DNA of 64,000 nucleotides, from contig JASDFA010000027.1 in NCBI GenBank assembly GCA_035772735.1, positions 29,680,001-29,744,000 on the forward strand, read 5' to 3'. The notes under the pieces were generated by a model. That model was not told where the DNA came from and searched no databases. It saw nothing but the letters and a program-made list of their open reading frames with translations. This document shows, piece after piece, positions 57,570 through 64,000 of this stretch (the stretch's first letter is position 1; each line of letters opens with the position of its first letter). The position numbers were made by a program, and so were the translations under genes. Source of the DNA: Datura wrightii (lineage: Eukaryota; Streptophyta; Magnoliopsida; Solanales; Solanaceae).

Positions 57570-58986
57570 TTAGTTTTTCATCATCCTAAGAGCTAATGCT
57601 TGAAGTTCACCCAACTCCGTTTGAGAAGGTCTCTTCCTGCTGCTGCTGCTGCTACTACTACTACTGTAGGGTTGATGATAAAACACTTGATCTCGGCTCT
57701 GTATCTCTTGCACATTATTATTATTCATTCCATCACTGTAATGATCAATCGATTCAAGTGAACTCTGTGGTGATGTGTTGGAATTCACAGTATATGTTGG
57801 ATTGTTATTATTATTAACTGGGAAAGATGATGCCATTAGCCCAATTGATGATGACATATTGTTAGGCCATTGAGGATAAGAATTTTCTGAATTTCTTGAA
57901 TTATTGAGTAAACTTTGTGCCAGCTGAGTCTTCACTTGCATAAGTTGAGCCTGCAGGTATGCTACCTAACAAATATAACCAAATTGAAATCAATTACCAA
58001 GAGGATAAAGCTTGAGAATTTACTACAGAAAAACCACTAACAATTTCAGTACTACTATTTTGTTTAAAACTTTGAAAGCATTAAAAGCATTGTACGTACT
58101 TCTCATACTAGGAAAATGTATTTTTTGGAAAACATTTTTCAGAAGAAATTTTGTTTCCCTATCCAACACTTTAGAAATTATTTCAAACGGAAGAGAAAAG
58201 AATTTTTTTATTTTTTCTTTTAATGAAAAATACATTTTGGTGTTTGGTTGTTAGAAAATTAATTATTTTCTTCATTGAAACCAAACACACTGAATTTTAA
58301 AAAAAAAAAAAAAAAAAGCAATGACTATTATATAAGGTATCCTAAACACTTTATAAGCAACTTTCTCCAATAATTGCCTCGCAGAGTCAATCATATTTCC
58401 CATTAGCAACAAGTTTCCATTTCATACTTCAAAGGGTATCTAATTATAAGGACACATAACCAGAAATATAGCAGAAGAATGGCAAACTTGACGATAAGGG
58501 ACTATATATACTCGCAGTGCAAAGAATTTGTACATATATTATATATCAGTAAACCTAGCAGTTGCCTTAGCAACCTTAATTTTTTACAGGTTGTTAGTTA
58601 ATCCACTTGTACTTATAAGACGGTTATATATATTGAGCTCGTGATGGTAACTTGTAATTCAAAAGTCCCTGAAATTAGGACTTGAAAAATTGAAGTTAAG
58701 TTACCTGTTGTTGTAAAGCGAAAATATGAGCAACACAACCATAGACAGGATCTTTGATTCTAGCTTGAGCTTCATAAGCAATAGTGACAACAGCCTCGCA
58801 ACGATCAGCCACCGGAACATGCAGCAACAATTTAGAGACATTACTCGCTCCGAACACCTTGTGAATGGCTGCAAATCTAGCAGGGCCTTGTTCTGAACAG
58901 AAATAAGGAGCAAAAATACAGTCGGCAGCACACTTACGGCGCAGGAATTTGCATGCGCCACAAGGTGACCCTGTCCCAGAAGCCAT
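57570..58986 (-). CDS. Class I LOB-domain (LBD) transcription factor, LBD16-like
   Basis: Two exons, 58705-58986 and 57570-57965, joined at consensus sites (CAG|GTAACT and TTAG|GT), give a 225-residue protein. Start is ATG 58986 (MASGTGSPCG); an in-frame ATG 21 nt upstream is disfavoured because the family begins near the Cys motif. The LOB domain holds C-x2-C-x6-C-x3-C at residues 9-23, the GAS block (FAAIHKVFGAS to DPVYG, 38-83) and a leucine-zipper-like L-x6-L-x3-L-x6-L at 91-109, so DNA binding and dimerisation parts are complete. The C-terminal half is rich in Asn and Ser (a run of Ser coded by CTA/CTG-type repeats on the plus strand) and ends LQALALRMMKN. By similarity it belongs with LBD16/29-type regulators of auxin-dependent root development; the exact orthologue is not certain. 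The only apparently intact gene in the window. Confidence 0.93.
57966..58704 (-). other. Intron of the LBD gene, with a small hairpin-type insertion
   Basis: 739 bp, phase 0, splitting the leucine-zipper region after Gln94, the usual place in class I LBD genes. It includes GTGTTTGGTT (58240-58249) facing AACCAAACAC (58279-58288), a 10-bp inverted repeat found in small plant MITEs, and a run of about 19 A at 58299-58317. The small open frames here are AT-rich noise. Confidence 0.85.
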
Positions 58987-59130
58987 ATAGCTAGCTAGCT
59001 GGTACAAAAACTAAATAAATTAACAAAAGAGAAGAAATATGAAGCACACGAGCAGACTAGGAAATGGTGCAGATATTGAAGAAACTGAGAGGAAGCTGCT
59101 AAGGTGGGGCTAATAGTAAACTTGTAGGGA

Positions 59131-59196
59131 GTTTTTATAAGGATTGTCAAATGGAAGGGGACATAGAAGGTCTGTGTGCAGGGTTCTTAGGGGACA
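59131..59196 (-). promoter_or_regulatory. Proximal promoter of the LBD gene
   Basis: The minus strand has TTATAAAAAC at 59131-59140, about 145 nt before the ATG, giving a 5' UTR of around 110 nt. Just upstream are two TGTCCC motifs (59158-59163 and 59191-59196), variants of the auxin response element TGTCNN. That fits an auxin-induced LBD gene but is weak evidence by itself. A distal TGTCTC is at 61051-61056 and a G-box-like ACACGTGG at 60883-60890. Confidence 0.55.
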
Positions 59197-59604
59197 TTTA
59201 CTAATGGCTTCTGCGATATATGAATTCAAAGTTATAAAATTAAAATTTGCAATTTTAAATATATTATATAATATTTAAATATTAAAAATAATTTATAATT
59301 TATAATTTCATACTTGTTACAATATTTATGTAATTATAAAAATTTCTCAGTAAAGAATATAAAATATATTATTATTTTTTGGAATGAAGCTTCTCATTAA
59401 AAAGATAGTGTTAAGCAAAGTGGAACTGAAGAAGTATTAAGAAAGATTTTTAACTTTTATACTAAAAGTGAAAAAATAATTTTGACACTACTAACATAGC
59501 TTATTTGTCGAGTATTTATGTAAGTTCTTTAAAGTGATAGTTAGATTAATTACGTTATATGATGTGGAGTGTCAATTAATTAAAAAATTTCGTATTTAAA
59601 AAAT

Positions 59605-60245
59605 GACAGTGGCAGAGATGAGTATGTTGGTAATGGATGTGTGGGTACAACAAAGATAGGATTAGAAATAAGGATATCGGTAATAAGGTGGAGTTATTTT
59701 GGTGGAGGTCAAGATGCACGAAGCGAAATTGAAATGATTCGGGTATGTGATAATGAGATGCACGAATGCGTCAGTGCAGAGGTGTGAGAGGTTGACTATG
59801 GATGGTTTCAGAAGAGGTAGAGGTAAACCCAAGAAGTATTGAGCAGAGGTGATTAGACAGGATATAGTGTTGTTTCAGCTTATCGAAGACATGATCTTAG
59901 ATAGGAGGTTGTGGAGGAAACGAATTACTGTAGAAGCTTAGTAGGTAGCAGTGTTATCCGTCCATACTAGTAATTGTAGTATTATACCTGTAGTTTATTG
60001 TGCTTCAATTTCTATTAGTATCTGTTATTTCCTGTACTTCGATCAATGTATTATTTCTTTGCAGTAGTGTTTTGTTACTATTTGTTGTTTCTTGTACTTT
60101 CGTTACTTCCTTTTATGAATTGTTTTTTCTTGAACTGAGGGTATATCGGAGACAATTTTTTTACCTTTGAGGTAGGAGTAAGATTTGCGTACACTCTACG
60201 CTCCCTAATTCCCATTTTACGAGACTATACTGAATATGTAATGCA
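59605..60245 (+). mobile_element. RTE-type LINE remnant, copy 3
   Basis: The first 330 bp translate, with stops, to the C-terminus of an RTE reverse transcriptase (VRRCERLTMDGFRRGRGKPK, then EVIRQDIVLFQLIEDMILDR). The noncoding tail then matches copies 1 and 2. It lies 620 bp upstream of the LBD start. 5'-truncated and dead. Confidence 0.8.
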
Positions 60246-60298
60246 TATTGTATTTGTCAAGTATTAACTTATTAGTTAAGTGATTTCACTTATTATAT

Positions 60299-60437
60299 AG
60301 TGGCGGGGTCAAAAAAAATTTAATTTTAAAAATATTAAAACATCACATTTTTAAAAAATTTGGACCCCTTTTGACAATAAATATATAGGGATTCAACATT
60401 TTACCCTACTTTATTACACAGTAAGTGACTCTGCCAC
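60299..60437. mobile_element. MITE-like element with GTGGC inverted ends
   Basis: AGTGGCGGGGTCA at the left and the reverse complement-like TGACTCTGCCAC at the right (10 of 12 matching), with internal pairing (GGGGTC against GGACCCC). About 140 bp. Flanking duplications not clear. Confidence 0.45.
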
Positions 60438-61604
60438 GACTTATTATGTGCAATTTTTTGTAATTATGTTTTAGATGATTTAATAATATAAAAAATTATA
60501 TTATAAATATATAGAAATTATAACTTTTTTTATATTTTATAGCTTGAGTGTGTATATTTGATTTGATTAATTAAGTTTTCTAGACCAGATTAGTTTTTTC
60601 ATTAGTATAATAGTTCCAATTGAGGAAGAAAAGGCCAAACCTTTTTTTAGTAGTGTTTGTTTACCAGCTTTGCTAGTCGTAGTGACAAGGGAGAGGGGCC
60701 AGTATCATTTGTCCTGTTGTAAATATTGAACGTTACGTTTAATTTTTTTAAAGCAGAAAACAATTTTCCATCTTCTATTTTTAAAATAATTTCCCGCCGA
60801 ACGCCGCACCTGGGAACTGCTGCTTCTTATTTGTTGCTTTCCGGAAAGAAAAAAAATTGTTTTCCTTTGATCCTAGCTAATGACACGTGGTGATGATGCT
60901 TCTATACTTTGACTTCCAAGCTGGGCTTTCTTTTTTTTCAAATTTTATTTTTCTGGTGAATTATTTCTATGAAATAATGGAGACCAGAATGTAGAAGAGG
61001 ACTAGAGTTAAAAGTACAATGTTTAATTAAGTGATGCAGATTATGCAGAGTGTCTCATCATATAAATTTAACAAATCTTAATTATTTTTATGAATTAAAT
61101 TTAAGATCTATTTTTTCTTAACAGGATATAAAAATCAGATTAATCCTCATCATATTTTTCAGTAATTGGCTCTGTACGTGTTATTTTATTCATGTACGAG
61201 ATGTTCAATAAATTTATTGCAATAATTTTTCTATATGGCAACGGTTTTGAGCTAAATAATAGGCCACTTTTTAGTGTGTAGATAACGTTAACGTAGTCTT
61301 AAATTAATTAAAAAAGTTTTTTTTAAATGTGATTTTGAACAATAGTTATCTAATGAGTAAGTTGTAAGTTGAGGCTAGCACTTCCAATAATATTATGATT
61401 CAGAAAAAGGAAAAAGAATAGCCTAGCCTGATTCTTATTTATTTTTCCAAACGATCAAAAAAGAGAAAAATAATTAATATATTTAAAATAATTATGTATT
61501 TAATCATCTCCTCTCAATTCCAATCAAGTAGATCAGGTACCCCACAAATGCAAATAATTGGCATTAACTAATGAGTAAGATACATATAAAAAGCAAGAAT
61601 TGTA
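60438..61604. other. AT-rich spacer upstream of the LBD gene
   Basis: No gene recognised on either strand. A G-box-like ACACGTGG (60883) and a TTGACTT W-box-like motif (60909-60915) are the only motifs I would mention. A small open frame is absent. Confidence 0.5.
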
Positions 61605-61731
61605 CTCCCTAGGTTCTTTTTAACTTATCTCTTATATCAATAGATATTTTTATTTTTTAAATATTATCCTTATTATTGATTAACTAGTACTAATAATTAA
61701 ATTTAAATTTTCAAACTATAACTAATAGGAG
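61605..61731. mobile_element. Short Stowaway-like MITE
   Basis: CTCCCTAGG... at the left and ...AATAGGAG at the right are flanked by TA on both sides. 127 bp, AT-rich. A TAA microsatellite follows at 61733-61750. Confidence 0.4.
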
Positions 61732-61904
61732 TAATAATAATAATAATAATTATATCTATAAATTTTTATAAATGAGTATGAAAAATATAATGTGTGTAGT
61801 CTTATCTCTACCTTATAAGAATAAGGAAGTTATTTATAATAAATCTTTCATTTAAATAATATATATTTAAATAAATAAATAAAGAATTATTTAATAAAAT
61901 AATA

Positions 61905-62148
61905 CTTCCTTCTTTTCGGAATAAGCAGTGTTTTAACCTCTCATTTTATTTTAAAATAAGTGATGTTTCATCTTATCAATAAGATATTAATAATATATTT
62001 TAATTTTATTCTTATTTACATGAATAAAATTTTACATATTTAAAAAATTATTAATTAAAATATATTTTATTTTTTAAAAATAAATAATTTTCTTAAAAAA
62101 TATACTCAAACTAAAAATTATTACTTATTTTAAAATAAAAACAGAGAG
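61905..62148. mobile_element. Stowaway-like MITE (244 bp)
   Basis: Left end CTTCCTTCTTTTCGGAATAA and right end, read on the other strand, CTCTCTGTTTTTATTTTAAA match the Stowaway consensus style (CTCCCTCCGT...). TA lies at both sides (61903-61904, 62149-62150). The sequence can fold on itself (ATTTTAAAATAAGT on both arms). Confidence 0.6.
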
Positions 62149-63118
62149 TAAGCTCTTAACAAATAATTTTTTAAGAAAAATATCAAGCCAAGGAGCCAAG
62201 TAAAAAGGAACTAGGGAAAGTAATTAAAAAGAGTTCAATTACGAGTTATGACTATTTTGACTTTGAAATATGGGCGAAGAAAATAGAGCTAGTCGTTTCC
62301 TTGGGTAGTTCATTAAAGACATCGGGAATTTGATGTTTTTGTGATTTACGAGTTTCCAAATGCTCACTAAAATTAGTGCTAACATATATTTATACTAGTG
62401 AATTTGTTTCCTCCTCGCACGTCAATCAAATAAAATTAAAATATAATTAAATAATAATTATTAATAATTTTAGTTCAAAAATCTATTTTCACTTATTGAA
62501 ATTTTATTTTTTCTTCTGTTCTTCAATTCTAGTACTACTATTTTTTAATTATATTTTCATGATTGATAAGAAATAAAAAAGATTTAATATTAAATAAACG
62601 ATCCTCCTTAATTTTGACTCTCCTATTTCATAAGATATTACAAGAATCATAAGTCATTGATGTAATATATACATAAATTTTTTCTTTTTAATGAAAATTT
62701 TTTAAAAAAATATTTAAATAATTTAGAAATTTAATTAAGAAAAGAAGCAAAAATAGAATAAAAAGTATTATTTGAGTATATATAAATGGTAAGCTCCAAA
62801 GCAAAAATTTATGTGTTTAATATCGAAGACTAATTATACTATATAGAGATTTGTTTTGAGAGAATTGTAGCCTCTACGAGGAAGAAACTATTTATATATT
62901 TTTCTGTTAAGTACATAAAAATAGATCGACTCTATTAAGACACTAGTCCGTAAATTTGTTATCAACCTTATGTTGAACTACTTTTTTTAAAAAAACTTGT
63001 TCCAGTGATAAATGTAACACAAGTCCAAATTTAATTCTAAAACTTAAGACAACAAATAAATATAAGATTTAGCTTGATCTAATACAAAGAGAATATTATC
63101 TTTTGTAATTATATGCAA
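62149..63118. other. AT-rich spacer
   Basis: No reading frame, RNA gene or clear repeat recognised. Ends at the start of LTR H. Confidence 0.5.
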
Positions 63119-64000
63119 TGTTACATCCCGTAAGTTCCTGTCGTTCATCGGTGCCTTCATACGTAAGTCAAGAGTTTTAGAGTACGACGTGTACGAGAAA
63201 AGGGTCGGAAAAAGGACGTACGAGCGCGGAATCGAGGTAGCAAGGGGGAAGGCCGGAGCAGGCTACAACAGGGGCATCGTGTCATGGACCTCCTCCCTCC
63301 GAGCTGGGCGTCATGAAATGCCCAACATTTAGCGTGTTGGGGTCCGTGTCATGGACCCCCTATCCACCCCCCAAATGATATATATATATATATATTAAGC
63401 TCACTTCAATTGATTTCATTTGAAGTAAGAGTCCCTCGGCCAGAACAGTAGAGACACGTAATTTTCATCCAAATTTCCTCCAGTTACACTGCTAAACGCG
63501 GTCCAAACTCAAATTAACTTCAGGTATCGAGTTTTAAACCTGCAGGGAGCATTCCTATGGAGTTAGTTTCTGGAAATACGCTTGGAAAATCGGAACTTCG
63601 CCGAGTAGGAGTTATCAGAATTATTCCAAATTGATTCCTAAACAGTCAGAGGTAGTAAATAAGCATTTCTCCCTTCTGAACTCTCGGAAAATTATACGTT
63701 TTCAGCCGTATTTTGCGAAGTTGAATTATAGTTATTATTAGTTTGAAAGTTATCGTTTTTGCCGAATTTAGTATTGACATTAGTCACATTCTTCCAGTAT
63801 TGAGGTTACAATTTAAAGAGATGCTAAATATAAGTTGAAACTCGCCAGTTAATCAGGAATCGGCACTTGAGGTATGTTAAGGCAAATTTCTTCGGCAAGT
63901 TACTTTCTATAATATTGTAACACAGCGTGGGCCCTTGTAAGAAAGTCAAAAGTATGTTTATTATGACTATTTGCGATTGTTAGTTGAGATTAGTACTTTA
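63119..64000 (+). repeat. LTR H, Tekay-like, cut by the right edge
   Basis: Begins TGTTACATCCCGTAAG after AT-rich spacer. The first 250 bp are GC-rich with inverted words (GGGGTCC at 63339-63345 and GGACCCC at 63353-63359; GTACGAC and GTAC words near 63190-63225). A long TA run (63378-63396) provides a TATA box. It then resembles the G 3' LTR (CTTCGGCAAGTTA near 63894 and 17564). Could be a 5' LTR of a plus-strand element or a solo LTR; orientation is plus by similarity to G. Confidence 0.7.

Noticed and set aside
58012..58254. Open frames on both strands inside the LBD intron
   Set aside because: AT-rich, low complexity, between good splice sites; the region around 58240-58288 is a short inverted repeat.
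58987..59007. Upstream in-frame ATG for the LBD protein (seven extra residues)
   Set aside because: The second ATG gives MASGTGSPCG, which matches the usual start of this LBD group, and the first would leave a less typical N-terminus. Not fully excluded.

Overview
The window is plant nuclear DNA, most likely from a Solanaceae species with a large, transposon-rich genome; pepper (Capsicum) is my best guess. The reasons are Athila- and Tekay-type Ty3/gypsy elements with long LTRs, RTE LINE tails of the solanaceous type, Stowaway-like MITEs, AT-rich spacers and one intron-containing LOB-domain gene. I found no bacterial genes, rRNA, tRNA genes or CRISPR.

Positions 1-10489 hold two Athila-like elements on the minus strand, arranged head to tail around one shared LTR (2592-4181). 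Element A supplies a primer-binding site plus gag and protease (1-2591). Element B supplies gag-protease remains (9422-10489), a separate third reading frame resembling the Transposase_32 'putative plant transposon protein' family (5740-7886), and a 3' noncoding tract. B has no reverse transcriptase or integrase, and A shows the same junction after its protease.

Positions 10490-20216 hold a damaged plus-strand Tekay-like element (G). Its LTRs carry a 29-bp tandem array, and its 5' half is chimeric with an LTR fragment of a different family.

Positions 20217-56428 are one Ty1/copia element (J, minus strand) split by later insertions. E (20523-31866, minus) is a Tekay-like gypsy that itself contains solo LTR F (27051-28461). 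C (34276-51965, plus) is a complete-structure gypsy with 5-bp target duplications CAAAA, and it contains D (41145-49285, minus), a gag-only relative flanked by GTCGG. All internal genes are broken by stops and frameshifts, so no element here looks autonomous. C, or intact relatives, could have supplied proteins for D, because their primer site, leader and polypurine tract match.

Positions 56429-63118 are a gene island. It holds two RTE LINE tails, a class I LBD transcription factor gene of two exons (57570-58986, minus, 225 aa) with a TATA box, a third LINE remnant and several MITE-like sequences in AT-rich spacer. From 63119 to the right edge a further Tekay-like LTR (H) begins.

The most interesting cross-cutting signal is that six of the gypsy LTRs, from several families, place family-specific CpG-rich palindromic words in U3 just upstream of a TATA-like box.
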